This document shows, piece by piece, positions 16,446 through 26,008 of a stretch of 64,000 nt of DNA. The notes beneath the pieces are model-generated. The model saw only the letters and a program-made list of their open reading frames with translations, was not told the origin of the DNA and did no database searches. How positions within the stretch are numbered: position 1 is the stretch's first letter; each line of letters begins with the position of its first letter. The translations under genes and the position numbers were made by a program. Origin of the DNA: Hominiventricola filiformis (GTDB taxonomy: Bacteria > Bacillota > Clostridia > Lachnospirales > Lachnospiraceae); assembly GCF_020686965.1 (NCBI RefSeq), contig NZ_JAJEPS010000004.1, positions 156,380 to 220,379 of the forward strand. The letters run 5' to 3'.

Positions 16446-19400
16446 TCAATTCCTTCGCCTTCTTCGCCAGATCATAATCATCAGACAGATCACTCCCAGC
16501 GTTCCTGCTACACCTGCAATTGTTCCATAGAGTTTTTGCTTATTGTTATAGAACCGTACCCACGCACTGGTAGACAAGGTGAATGTAATGCTCTGTGGTT
16601 CTGAAGTATTTCCTGCGCGGTCGGTTGCCGTTACAATGACTTTCTGAACCTTTGCATTTTCCTTCAGTGCATATTCCATTTTACCGGATGCCGCTTCAAT
16701 AACTCCGTCATCTGCCAGGTACTCCACGCTGTCTATCACATCATTCTCATCTGCCCCATTGACTACCTGGATATTCAGTCGTTCCATTTCGTTATTATCG
16801 AAATAATTAACAAGAAGCGACATACTGGCTTCATTATAGAATCCGCCTTCTTCCACACCCGTCAAAGTTACAGTCGGGCCTTCCGTATCCTTGCAGAATT
16901 CAATCACTGACGCATATTCTTCTGATGCCGGATTTTCATTGGTCGTCGCATTTTCCAGTGTATCTTTTGAATATACGAGAACTTTATAAGTTCCATCTTC
17001 CTCGAAATTGGATGCATGAATCTGATATGCTGTCTGTTTCCAGTTACAGTCGTTTCCAGAGTCACCCTGCTGCTGTACACTGTAGTCTGTATCTTTTGTC
17101 AGCTGCGTTTCTTCTTCACTGTTTCTGGACACATCAATCCAGGAATCTGCCTGATTACTCAGGTTGTATTCTGTCAGTGTCAGTTCCTGAACCTCATTTG
17201 TATAATACTGTTCCAGCAAAGCAGATGTCTCTTCACCAAGTACATAGACAGAGCCATAACGGTTCAGTGAAAATGTAACGTAAGTCTCATCGCTGTTCGG
17301 ATTTCCCGCCATATCCTGTACTCTCACGTTCAGTGTATAGACCGCATCATTTTCCGGCATCTGCTCCAGCTCCTTCAGCTGCCAGGTACTTCCATTCAAT
17401 CCTCCGAAATCAGTCATCTCCTCTTCGGAATCCCATTTCATTCTTGACATGGTAACTGTCACACCAGTTGGATCAAAATTCGTATCATCGATAGTGATAT
17501 ACGGTGCAAACGCACTGTCGCTTTTACCGTAAGCTGTCATATCTTCCACATCATGGAATGTAATCACCGGTGCTGTCTGGTCAATGACAAACTCTTCGCA
17601 GTCTATCGGAAGTGATACATTTCCCGCCATATCCGTGACGGTACCGGCAAAACTGTAGATTCCGTCCGCATGAAATGTTGCGGAAGAAGATTTTCCGGTG
17701 AATGTAAATGCCGGTGCTGCTCCGCCACCAGACGCATTTACGGTAATGTCTGCCTGTCCGCCAAAATTCACGTCATCAACCAAGAGAGTTGCTGTTCTTG
17801 CACTGTTGTAATACTTGCCATTTGCCGGATCATTCCGGTCAAATTCCAGAGTCAGTACCGGAGCGGTCTTATCAATCACGAAATCCTGCGGTGCTGTTCC
17901 GGAATAGCTGATACTTTCCGCACTCTGTCCCAGCAGATCTTCTCCTGAAATATCAAGTGTATACTCGCCATCCACATGATAAGTAATCTCCGCTGTCCAC
18001 TTATCATCGTCACCATTGGCATCGCTGCCTTTACTGTAGCTCCAGCTGCTGATATTCGAAGACTGTGTGGAAATATCAATCAGATCAGAACTGAAATTAC
18101 GCTCCGTCACCGTTACGGTTGCCACACGATCCGCTTTAAAATACCGTCCGTTCTGCGCATCATTGTTGTCGTATTCCACTTCAATGGTCGGCGCTGTCAC
18201 ATCAATTCCAAATGTATAGTTTCTGGTATTGGTATTTCCCGCATTATCCTTTGCATTCACCACAACACGGATATCATTATAGTTATGGCTGGATGCATTC
18301 ACGGTAATTGTTCTGTCAATATTGAAGACTAACGAAGAATCCTCATAATTCTCATTCCATTTTGTAGTGGACTCTGGATTCAGTACCTGTCTGTCACCGG
18401 CTACTTCTGATCCGTTTATATACAGATGATACGTTACTTCACTCAGTCCGGAACTCTTAGAACCACCATACGGATCGGTTACCTTAATATGAAGCGGTAC
18501 ATCATCCTTAAAGAGAGAGGTTCCTTTTGTTCCACGCTCATCACTCTCAGAGGTTGCCACTACAGAGATGGTCGGAGCCAGTTCATCCATGGTCGGCGGT
18601 GTCACATCCAGATAAATTTTATTGGTCTTTGCAAGGAAACTCATATTTCCTGCACGGTCAGTCATACTGATACCGGAAATTCTGAAAATCTGTTCTCCAC
18701 TGACACTGTTCTCTCTGTTCTGCTGATAAGAGAAACCATTTCCTTTTATCTCTACTGCCTCTTTTACTTCATCATTTTCCAGCCGATCCGTAGTGTATGC
18801 AATCTGTACCGGGCTGAAGTCGTCTGATGTAATCTGAATATATGCCTCTTTTTCTGTCCGATACGGCGCTGCCTGATCCACCGCACCATCCTGTACCTGA
18901 ATCTGATAGTATGTCTCTTTTCCGTTTCCTACGGTAAGAGTTCCTGTCGGCTTTGTTTTATCAACTATAATGTAGCAGCTGGCATTTCCTTCCATATCTT
19001 CATTGATGCCGCTTCCCTTTTTCATGACCAGGGCATTTCCGGCTTTATCATTTCCATAGACCGCATAGCGGAACACTCCTTCCATACTTTCACCGTCTGT
19101 ATAGATATTGTTTCCGTTATTGTATGTATCACCAGTCAGTTTTTTGTAATCAGATATTGTAGCTGCAGAAGCATCATAAGCACCTGCCGCTGTCATTCCT
19201 TTATTAAGAAAAACCTTCCCTGCATCAAAGTTGGTATCTTCCACTACAACAGTAACCCGATAATCTCCGTTAAAATAATAACGTCCATCCTCCTGCTTCT
19301 TCTGATTGGTAACCGCTGCATCTGGAGTTACCTGGAAAGTAAAGACCGGTGGGGTTGTATCACGGATAATAGTATATGGTATGGCGTCTCCGTCTTTACC

Positions 19401-22400
19401 GGACACATTTTCCTTAAATCCGTCCATCGTCCCCGGAGTCTGCTCCCTGACACCCAGGGCATTTCCCGCACGGTCTGTTCCATAAATGCAAATATCATAT
19501 CTTCCATCTACTTTATTGATTTCATAAATCGTCTTTTCACTGCTGATATTCTCCACCGTTCCCTGTCCGTCTTTCCGGCATATCGTAAACAGCTTCGTAA
19601 AATCAATGCCACAGGAATTATCACCGTATTGATCTGTTACTGCAATTTCTGCTGTAACATCTTTGCTGTAGTAGTACTCAGTGCCATATCCATTCGGATC
19701 GGCTTTGGAAGTATAAGTAATCACAGCAACCGGTGCGACTGTATCCACGACTCTTGCATAAGAGAGGTTGACCGTTCCATTTTCTGCTTCTGCCCCATCC
19801 CACATTTCGTGTTCATATCCATTTTCAGCCAGAACCAGCGGATTTCCCGCAATGTCCGTTCCTGCTGCTTTAAGATCGGAATATCGGCCGTCTGCTTCCA
19901 TTGTAAATGTGATTTGTCCGGATTCTGCAGTCCGTAAATCCCCTTCCACATCATTTCCGTCTTTTTTCATGGAAGTCTGCCAGATCTCCGTGGAATCAGA
20001 CGGTAAGTTTTCGTCTTCAATTGTAATTACAGTCGTAATTGTTTTATTAATATAATAATCGATTCCATCGTACGGACTGCCATCCTGTTCTCCATTCAGA
20101 TTTTCACTGGTTACGATCCGAGTAACTACCGGGCTCACCTTGTCCATCACCATAGATGCACCTTCATAATCCAATTGATTTCCTGCCAGATCCTGATAAT
20201 GACTCTCTACGATGTAAACATCATTTTCTTCTGTCCCATTGATTCCCGTCAGATTTACGATCGCTTTATGAAGTTCTCCGTCATGTTCCCATGTCACCGT
20301 ATATCCTTCTGTGATCTGCTGACCGTTCTTTTTGACCACGATACTGGAATCATTATCAAGATCTGGATCAAAATTCTTCTCCTGAATGGTAAACTGCATC
20401 TGATGTGCAGTCGCCTTCTGCCCATAGTATATATTTCCATCTGTACCTATATGGGTATATCCATCATAGGAAGCATCTACAAGCTTCGGAGTCTCATTAT
20501 CAAAGTTCAGAATCCAGTCGGATTTTACGGTTTCATTTCCGCAGAAATCAACTGCTGTTACCGTCAGAATATAGTTGCCATTCAAAGGCTGTCCCTGGTC
20601 ATCATTTTGAAGGACAATCTGATCTTTTGCCTTTGTTCTGGATGCTTTTACAACATCCATCGTAAGAGGCATGAAGGCTTCCGCATCTTCTGCTGTCAGG
20701 ACAATATCTCCTGATGTTCCATCTTTATTCTGTCTGCTCAGACTGTAAGTCAGTGACTGAATTCCGGAATATGAATACGGTTCTGTCCCGTCTTCTTTGG
20801 CATCTTCTGCCGTAATATTCAGGGTATGTGCATTTCTCGGCGCATCAAAATCACAGCCCTGATCCTGGCAGGTCACAGTAACCGTCGGTGCTGTATTTTC
20901 CAGAATCAGCAGATAGAACGGTCCTCCAAAGCTGTTGTTTGCCACTTTGTCAGCTGCCTGAATATAAAGAAATCCGGACGTCGGAACGGTCACTGTTATT
21001 TTATAGTTTTCTCCATCCTGTGATACTGTGGCGGATTTTTTCCATGCAGAATCTGTTTCTGCCGGAAGTGTTCCGTCTTCTTTCATCGTCTTGTTGTCTC
21101 CGATAAAATAACGGATCGAATCTGCATCTACACCACTGCCATCTGTATCTTTGATAATAATGGTAAACTCTGTACTATCTTTTCCAAAATTGATCTTCTT
21201 AATCTCATCAATCTGGTAAGTCGACTCATCCCCATCACACTGTAATTCAATGGTATAGGGACCATAATACCATACGGTATTGTCTTCTTTTGTCTGCTTT
21301 ACATAATACGTCTTGCCGGACTCTGTTATGAGACTGTCCGTATACTGCACATACTGATCTGTCAGCAGCTGATAGCCCTCATCAACCGTTAAGGGAAGTC
21401 CTGCTTCGTTATACCAGTAGGCTTCATCTGTTCCTTTTGTACCTGCAGAAAGAAGAATACCGCTTACTTCATCATCCGTAAGGGCAAACGTCTGATCTTC
21501 TTTTGTCTGAGTCATATCATAATCAGAAGTCTCTGGTGCCTTCGGTGCAATCTCTGCAGTTATCTTCAGATCATTTGCAGCGAAAACATCGGCATCCAGC
21601 ACATAATTAGCACTGTCCGTTCCTTCCAGTTCGAAACTGTCCTTCAGGCTGTTCAGTGATACCGTATTGCTGCCCAGCTTATTCTCTTCATAAGAAAGGC
21701 TGCTCCAGGGTGCATCATCTCCGACCTTCAGAGACACTTCCTCGTCATCGACAATCCCCTCAAGAGAAAATGCATTTTCAATTGCGGTGATATTATCTGT
21801 TGTCAGTGCTGTTGTTCCATCGCTGACTTTTGTTACAATTGGTCCCCCTGCCGTACCTTCCGTAACCTTTACCTGCAGTTTTGCCGGATGTATGGTCAGC
21901 GCCTTCTCGGAACTTCCAGCGGACTTAAAGTAACCATTTCCATCTGTGGATACTTTTACTTTAAAAGCGCCTACTTCACGTGCAGTTAGCTTTCCTTCTT
22001 TCGTTACTTCAGCTATTTCCGTCCCATCTGTCTCCTCAAAATGAAGCGGAGGCATTTTGTCTTCACTGACTGTTTCATCACCAGACTTTACAGTTGCCGT
22101 CAACTGTGCTTCTTTTCCATAGGTAACATTGATATCATCGACAGAAATTTCTGTAATTTCTGCTTTTTTTAGGATAATCTGAACACTGTCTTCTTTATCA
22201 CCGGCTTTTGCAGTAACGGTTACCGTCTCTTCGTCATCCGCCAGTTCATGAAATGTCAGTTCTCCAGTGGATGAATTTATTGAAGCGGTACTTCCCTCAT
22301 TGACTGACCATGTGATCATTGGATCATTACAGTATTCTTCATCCGGTTTAAGAGCTGCTGTAAATTGCACACTGTCTGTAAATGCCGGATAAAATTCTGC

Positions 22401-22628
22401 TTCTGCTGGCTGTTCAATTGTAATGGAGGCTACATCTTTGGTCACTTTTACTGCACACTCGGCTGTTTTTCCTTCCTGTGTAGTAACCGTGACAGTCGCA
22501 GATCCTGTTTCCTCTTCTGTCTGTTCCTCCTGCTCTTCAGCACGGGTAATCATACTCCAATTCTCAACAGAAACCAGATTTGACATTAACACAGCCGTGC
22601 ATATCAGTGCCAGAATTCTCTTATGCAT
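16446..22628 (-). CDS. Giant Ig-repeat surface protein with C-terminal membrane anchor
   Basis: A 2060-residue secreted protein. A signal peptide (residues 1 to about 30, MHKRILALICTAVLMSNLVS) is followed by bacterial Ig-like (Big_2-like) modules over roughly the first 350 residues. About eleven further beta-sandwich repeats of 90-130 residues follow, each opened by a linker of the type D-x-T-A-P (for example DVTAPTIEVEYD, DKTAPVLTLEFD, DQTAPVITF) and often carrying a Y-F/Y-N...VTVxDxNF core. The end is a single membrane helix (AGVAGTLGVICLMIMIW) and a short RRRRRN tail; there is no LPXTG sorting signal. The likely role is an adhesin or cell-surface sensor held in the membrane. It closes an operon with a prepilin peptidase, PP2C phosphatase and Ser/Thr kinase. 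The target is unknown. Confidence 0.85.
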   Translation of the reverse strand: MHKRILALICTAVLMSNLVSVENWSMITRAEEQEEQTEEETGSATVTVTTQEGKTAECAVKVTKDVASITIEQPAEAEFYPAFTDSVQFTAALKPDEEYCNDPMITWSVNEGSTASINSSTGELTFHELADDEETVTVTAKAGDKEDSVQIILKKAEITEISVDDINVTYGKEAQLTATVKSGDETVSEDKMPPLHFEETDGTEIAEVTKEGKLTAREVGAFKVKVSTDGNGYFKSAGSSEKALTIHPAKLQVKVTEGTAGGPIVTKVSDGTTALTTDNITAIENAFSLEGIVDDEEVSLKVGDDAPWSSLSYEENKLGSNTVSLNSLKDSFELEGTDSANYVLDADVFAANDLKITAEIAPKAPETSDYDMTQTKEDQTFALTDDEVSGILLSAGTKGTDEAYWYNEAGLPLTVDEGYQLLTDQYVQYTDSLITESGKTYYVKQTKEDNTVWYYGPYTIELQCDGDESTYQIDEIKKINFGKDSTEFTIIIKDTDGSGVDADSIRYFIGDNKTMKEDGTLPAETDSAWKKSATVSQDGENYKITVTVPTSGFLYIQAADKVANNSFGGPFYLLILENTAPTVTVTCQDQGCDFDAPRNAHTLNITAEDAKEDGTEPYSYSGIQSLTYSLSRQNKDGTSGDIVLTAEDAEAFMPLTMDVVKASRTKAKDQIVLQNDDQGQPLNGNYILTVTAVDFCGNETVKSDWILNFDNETPKLVDASYDGYTHIGTDGNIYYGQKATAHQMQFTIQEKNFDPDLDNDSSIVVKKNGQQITEGYTVTWEHDGELHKAIVNLTGINGTEENDVYIVESHYQDLAGNQLDYEGASMVMDKVSPVVTRIVTSENLNGEQDGSPYDGIDYYINKTITTVITIEDENLPSDSTEIWQTSMKKDGNDVEGDLRTAESGQITFTMEADGRYSDLKAAGTDIAGNPLVLAENGYEHEMWDGAEAENGTVNLSYARVVDTVAPVAVITYTSKADPNGYGTEYYYSKDVTAEIAVTDQYGDNSCGIDFTKLFTICRKDGQGTVENISSEKTIYEINKVDGRYDICIYGTDRAGNALGVREQTPGTMDGFKENVSGKDGDAIPYTIIRDTTPPVFTFQVTPDAAVTNQKKQEDGRYYFNGDYRVTVVVEDTNFDAGKVFLNKGMTAAGAYDASAATISDYKKLTGDTYNNGNNIYTDGESMEGVFRYAVYGNDKAGNALVMKKGSGINEDMEGNASCYIIVDKTKPTGTLTVGNGKETYYQIQVQDGAVDQAAPYRTEKEAYIQITSDDFSPVQIAYTTDRLENDEVKEAVEIKGNGFSYQQNRENSVSGEQIFRISGISMTDRAGNMSFLAKTNKIYLDVTPPTMDELAPTISVVATSESDERGTKGTSLFKDDVPLHIKVTDPYGGSKSSGLSEVTYHLYINGSEVAGDRQVLNPESTTKWNENYEDSSLVFNIDRTITVNASSHNYNDIRVVVNAKDNAGNTNTRNYTFGIDVTAPTIEVEYDNNDAQNGRYFKADRVATVTVTERNFSSDLIDISTQSSNISSWSYSKGSDANGDDDKWTAEITYHVDGEYTLDISGEDLLGQSAESISYSGTAPQDFVIDKTAPVLTLEFDRNDPANGKYYNSARTATLLVDDVNFGGQADITVNASGGGAAPAFTFTGKSSSATFHADGIYSFAGTVTDMAGNVSLPIDCEEFVIDQTAPVITFHDVEDMTAYGKSDSAFAPYITIDDTNFDPTGVTVTMSRMKWDSEEEMTDFGGLNGSTWQLKELEQMPENDAVYTLNVRVQDMAGNPNSDETYVTFSLNRYGSVYVLGEETSALLEQYYTNEVQELTLTEYNLSNQADSWIDVSRNSEEETQLTKDTDYSVQQQGDSGNDCNWKQTAYQIHASNFEEDGTYKVLVYSKDTLENATTNENPASEEYASVIEFCKDTEGPTVTLTGVEEGGFYNEASMSLLVNYFDNNEMERLNIQVVNGADENDVIDSVEYLADDGVIEAASGKMEYALKENAKVQKVIVTATDRAGNTSEPQSITFTLSTSAWVRFYNNKQKLYGTIAGVAGTLGVICLMIMIWRRRRRN

Positions 22629-22641
22629 TTTCTTCTCCTCC

Positions 22642-22896
22642 TTAGATTTTTTCCTCTGTATGAATCACCATAATATTTTTAGTGAGAGTAAAGCAGTTTT
22701 CTCTTTTCATCATTACTTCTGTCGCTTTCTCTATCTTCCGAATGCTTTCATTTCTGGCTCTTCCTGAACTCATCTTCCATGCATCTTTAATATGAAGGGT
22801 AAAGAAAAACAAAATCGCAAGTATTACTCCAAATATCGTGATAACCAGACATATATAAAACCCGGCGTTATATGTCTGTATTCGTTCCATTCCCAT
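22642..22896 (-). CDS. Small single-pass membrane protein, unknown
   Basis: An 84-residue protein with one strong hydrophobic helix (about residues 13-35, ICLVITIFGVILAILFFFTL) followed by a basic cytoplasmic-looking tail with many Arg/Lys. Its AAGGAGG site overlaps the kinase stop codon, so it is translationally coupled to the kinase, and the giant surface-protein gene follows 13 bp later. It has no cleavable pilin leader (no G-F/E processing site before the helix), so I do not call it a pilin. I do not recognise the family. Confidence 0.75.
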   Translation of the reverse strand: MGMERIQTYNAGFYICLVITIFGVILAILFFFTLHIKDAWKMSSGRARNESIRKIEKATEVMMKRENCFTLTKNIMVIHTEEKI

Positions 22897-22907
22897 ATGT
22901 TTCCTCC

Positions 22908-24599
22908 TTAAGCACCGTATGCCATGGCCGTCATATCTCTGGCTCCTTTCACCTGGTTTCTGATTTCTTCCATCAGTTTCTGGTCTTCCTCATCCAGGTT
23001 ATTTTCTGTTTCAATCTGCGCTGTTCCCTGTTCAATCCGATCAAGCAATTGCTCTATCTCTGCTTTTTCAATACCGCCCTGCGCTTTGAACTTATTGATC
23101 TGGGATTTGATCTCTCCTGCTGTATATCGGTAAATACCAAGGGCAATATAATATCCTGCATTTGTCACAAGATCATCCTGTACCAGTCCATTAAGGTCTG
23201 TCCAATATTCTGTATAGGTATATTCCGAGTTCACCTTCTTTGTCAGTTCTCCATGAGACTTTGCAATTGTCCAAAGACTTTCCGCCGTTCCTCTTTTTTC
23301 TTTTGAGAGGGTTGTACTGTCAGCTGCATACTTCAGCCATTCCAGAGAAAGACTCTTTCCATTATCTGTACAATAGAGATAATAATTTACACCAAGATCA
23401 TAAGCGAACTCATCAAATTCTTTTTCATTTCGCTTCTGAAAATAACTCTGAGCCGGATTTCCTTCCAGCATCTGTCCCAGAAGCGTCTGCATTGCCTGTA
23501 TTTCCTTTATATCAATCCGGTTATCCTGAATGATCGTGTCCAGCAGATGCCTGTATGCTTCACTTCTGGCCGGTGCCACCTGAATGGCCTGTTTATAAAT
23601 CTCTGTCTTTTCTGAAAGTTCCTGCTCCTTGTCGTCTTCCGCCACCGCATCACCCTGTGAGATATAATAGTCGTAGCTGGATCTGGTCTCATTGGAGACA
23701 GCTATTTTAAATCCGGTCATACCGGAAATTCCGAATACTGCCATCAGAACCGCGCCAAAAAACAGTCCTAAATTTCTGCTTCTTTTTCTCTGGGCTGTTC
23801 TTCCGATCTCTTCTACATGATCCAGATCAAATTTCAGCTCCGCACAGGACTGATAACGTTCTTCCGGGTTTTGTCTGGTACATTTCTGAATAATCTTTTC
23901 CAGACCTTCTGAAAGTTTCGGATTGATTTTTCTGACTGGTTTCATATATGGTTCACTGCTCGGGTGCTTTCCTGTCACCAGATGATAAAGAGTTGCTCCA
24001 AGGCAGTAAATATCTGTCCTGGCATCCGTTCTTCCATGTCCTCCATACTGTTCCGGTGCTGCATATCCTCTTGTACCAAGACAAGTGGTTGCATCTCCCG
24101 ATTCATCATATTTATATTCTTTCGCCGTACCGAAATCCAGCAGCATCACCACTCCGTCCGGTCTCAGTACTACATTGGATGGTTTCATATCTCTGTAAAT
24201 AATCGGCGGATTGCAGCTGTGAAGATACAGCAATACATCACAGAGCTGTTTTGCCAAGTCAATCACCTGTATTTCCGACACGCTCCCATGTTCCAGTACC
24301 TTCTCCAGTGAATTTCCTTCCACGAAATCCATAACGATTACAAATGTATCATCAATATCAATCACGTCGATAATACTTGGCAGATGTGGATTATTGAGAT
24401 GCTTCATGATCTCCACCTCTGTCAGGAGACTCTGCTCTACAACCTGATCCTGATTTACACCGCTCTTTCTGACTTCTTTTACCGCCCAGTTTTTATTTGC
24501 CCGTTCATTACGCGCCAAATAGACGGTGCTCATTCCGCCCCGTCCGACAACACTCAGTATTCGATATTTTCCACCCAGTAAATCACCAATCTTCAGCAT
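22908..24599 (-). CDS. Membrane Ser/Thr protein kinase with extracellular helical-repeat domain
   Basis: A 563-residue Hanks-type kinase. The glycine loop GRGGMSTVY is at 19-27, the ATP lysine is Lys41, and the catalytic loop YRDMKPSN is at 135-142 (YRD in place of the usual HRD). DFG is at 155-157 and APE at 181-183. A membrane helix spans about 277-297, after a basic stretch RKRSR. The outer ~265 residues are alpha-helical with alternating aromatic and acidic segments, TPR-like rather than PASTA. It lacks PASTA domains, so it is not the cell-wall kinase PrkC/StkP. Gene order places it between its cognate phosphatase and the giant surface protein. Confidence 0.92.
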   Translation of the reverse strand: MLKIGDLLGGKYRILSVVGRGGMSTVYLARNERANKNWAVKEVRKSGVNQDQVVEQSLLTEVEIMKHLNNPHLPSIIDVIDIDDTFVIVMDFVEGNSLEKVLEHGSVSEIQVIDLAKQLCDVLLYLHSCNPPIIYRDMKPSNVVLRPDGVVMLLDFGTAKEYKYDESGDATTCLGTRGYAAPEQYGGHGRTDARTDIYCLGATLYHLVTGKHPSSEPYMKPVRKINPKLSEGLEKIIQKCTRQNPEERYQSCAELKFDLDHVEEIGRTAQRKRSRNLGLFFGAVLMAVFGISGMTGFKIAVSNETRSSYDYYISQGDAVAEDDKEQELSEKTEIYKQAIQVAPARSEAYRHLLDTIIQDNRIDIKEIQAMQTLLGQMLEGNPAQSYFQKRNEKEFDEFAYDLGVNYYLYCTDNGKSLSLEWLKYAADSTTLSKEKRGTAESLWTIAKSHGELTKKVNSEYTYTEYWTDLNGLVQDDLVTNAGYYIALGIYRYTAGEIKSQINKFKAQGGIEKAEIEQLLDRIEQGTAQIETENNLDEEDQKLMEEIRNQVKGARDMTAMAYGA

Positions 24600-24616
24600 G
24601 TATACACTCCCTCATC

Positions 24617-25387
24617 TTACCTGCAGACCTGTATCCAGATCGAAGTGATATTATCCTTTTCTCCCCGCTGCTTGCAAAGTTCCGTTAACCCCTCAAGCCG
24701 CTTTCTCATGAGATCTTCATGATACGAAGACGGTAATCGCATGCCTTCTGCAATTTCTCCTGTACTGATTACGTGCCGGAAACCATCACTGCAGATCAGG
24801 AACCCCTGTTCCGGTGCCAACTCTCCCTGTATGAAATCCGGTGCCAGATAATTACCTGCCCCCACACACTGCAGCAGCATATTTCTTTTCGGATCTTTTA
24901 TTGCTTCCTCCAGAGTCATTCTTCCATAATCCATCTCCTGCTGAATATAGGTCTGATCTTTCGTAATCTGCTGCAAAACTCCTGTTTTTTTGTAAACCCG
25001 GCAATCTCCAATATGAAATACATAATATCGTTTTTCGCAAAAAAGAACTGCTTCTACTGTCGTTCCCAACGATAAACCACGTGTTTTTCCATACGCAGTC
25101 AATTTTCGATGAGTTTCAGATACCAGCTTTGACCAGCTCTCTTTTAAAACATCCGCAGTAAATCTCTGGTTCAAAAGAACCGGGTACTGATATTGAAACC
25201 AGGCGGAAAATGCTTTGATCATTTCTGCGCTGGCAATCTCTCCTTTTTGCAAACCGCCAAGCCCGTCACATAAAACCGCCAGCAATGTCGTTCCTGTTGC
25301 TGTATTCGCTTCCTGGATTAACAGCGAATCTTGATTACTCTTTTTTTGTGTTCCAATATCTGTGTAAAAAGCAGATAAATACCTCAT
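24617..25387 (-). CDS. PP2C-type Ser/Thr protein phosphatase
   Basis: A 256-residue metal-dependent phosphatase. PP2C motifs in order are DIGTQKKSNQDS (10-21), AVLCDGLGGLQKGE (about 37-50, metal-binding Asp41), FHIGDCRVYKKTG, LICSDGFRHVIS and a C-terminal EKDNITSIWIQV. No membrane segment. It is 17 bp upstream of the kinase gene and most likely reverses that kinase's phosphorylation. Confidence 0.93.
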   Translation of the reverse strand: MRYLSAFYTDIGTQKKSNQDSLLIQEANTATGTTLLAVLCDGLGGLQKGEIASAEMIKAFSAWFQYQYPVLLNQRFTADVLKESWSKLVSETHRKLTAYGKTRGLSLGTTVEAVLFCEKRYYVFHIGDCRVYKKTGVLQQITKDQTYIQQEMDYGRMTLEEAIKDPKRNMLLQCVGAGNYLAPDFIQGELAPEQGFLICSDGFRHVISTGEIAEGMRLPSSYHEDLMRKRLEGLTELCKQRGEKDNITSIWIQVCR

Positions 25388-25399
25388 AAAATCCCCCTG

Positions 25400-25801
25400 T
25401 CAAATTAGTCCCAACATCCGACAGCCTACGCCCAGAAATACGCAGATTGCCAGAGGGACCTCCTTTTTGCATAATATTCCCCATACCGCTGCCATCAGAA
25501 AAGTCAAAAACAATAGCTCCCAGATTTTTTCGCACCCCACGTAAAATCCCACCACTGTCAGTAATTTCACATCCCCGGCACCGATTCCTCTGCGGAATAC
25601 AATATAAAAAATCAGCATACTTCCGCCTGCCAGTAATGCCCCTTTTACCGACGAGTTCCACTCTCCTGTCATCCCTCTGCTGTAAATCCCCCATAGAAAC
25701 AGACAGATGACCAAAGAGTTTGGAATCCTGCGATGTTTCAAATCTTCTACTGCAATCCAACCCAGCAGTAAAAGAAAAATAATGTTATTCACACTTTGCA
25801 C
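25400..25801 (-). CDS. A24-family prepilin peptidase (CpaA/TadV-like)
   Basis: A 133-residue membrane aspartyl protease lacking the N-terminal methylase domain of PilD. The catalytic aspartates are in AVEDLKHRRIPN (Asp20) and GIGAGDVKLL (GxGD, Asp77). Several hydrophobic helices are present. The usual partners (TadABC, pilin) are absent from the operon. The marked start is GTG only 3 bases from the GGGGG site; the next GTG (25792) has a spacing of 12, so the start is uncertain by three codons. First gene of the kinase/adhesin operon. Confidence 0.85.
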   Translation of the reverse strand: MQSVNNIIFLLLLGWIAVEDLKHRRIPNSLVICLFLWGIYSRGMTGEWNSSVKGALLAGGSMLIFYIVFRRGIGAGDVKLLTVVGFYVGCEKIWELLFLTFLMAAVWGILCKKEVPLAICVFLGVGCRMLGLI

Positions 25802-25846
25802 TTTCCCCCGTTCTTTTGCGCCACAGTTAATTTCATTGTTGTTTGG

Positions 25847-25874
25847 AAAATTTTGGCCGATATGGCCGAATTTT
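25847..25874. promoter_or_regulatory. Operator-like dyad before the kinase/adhesin operon
   Basis: A 28-bp near-palindrome with AAAATT/AATTTT outer arms and GGCC-GATAT-GGCC centre (also readable as a direct repeat of CGGCCA on the minus strand). It lies about 25 bases downstream of the promoter -10 and upstream of the first start codon, a typical repressor position. No regulator gene is adjacent. Confidence 0.5.
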
Positions 25875-25897
25875 GACTTGCGTTGTTATTATGACTG

Positions 25898-25926
25898 ACT
25901 TTAGCATAAAGCTTCTGTTTTTGCAA
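25898..25926 (-). promoter_or_regulatory. Promoter of the kinase/adhesin operon
   Basis: Minus-strand TTGCAA (25921-25926), 17-base spacer, TAAAGT (25898-25903). Confidence 0.55.
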
Positions 25927-25964
25927 CTACTTTTCGACTGTTTATAAAACTTTTAGATTTGCAT

Positions 25965-26002
25965 AAAAAAACTGTCCGAAAGAATGTATCTTCCGAACAG
26001 TT
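25965..26002 (-). terminator. Terminator of trpXYZ
   Basis: Stem AACTGTtCGGAA / TTTCGGACAGTT (25970-25980 with 25991-26002, minus strand) followed by a run of T, directly after the ATPase gene stop. Confidence 0.88.
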
Positions 26003-26008
26003 TCGCTT

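Noticed and set aside
22642..22896. 84-residue membrane protein as the missing pilin of the prepilin peptidase
   Set aside because: The hydrophobic helix has no preceding basic leader with a Gly cleavage site, and no Glu at position 5 of a mature form.
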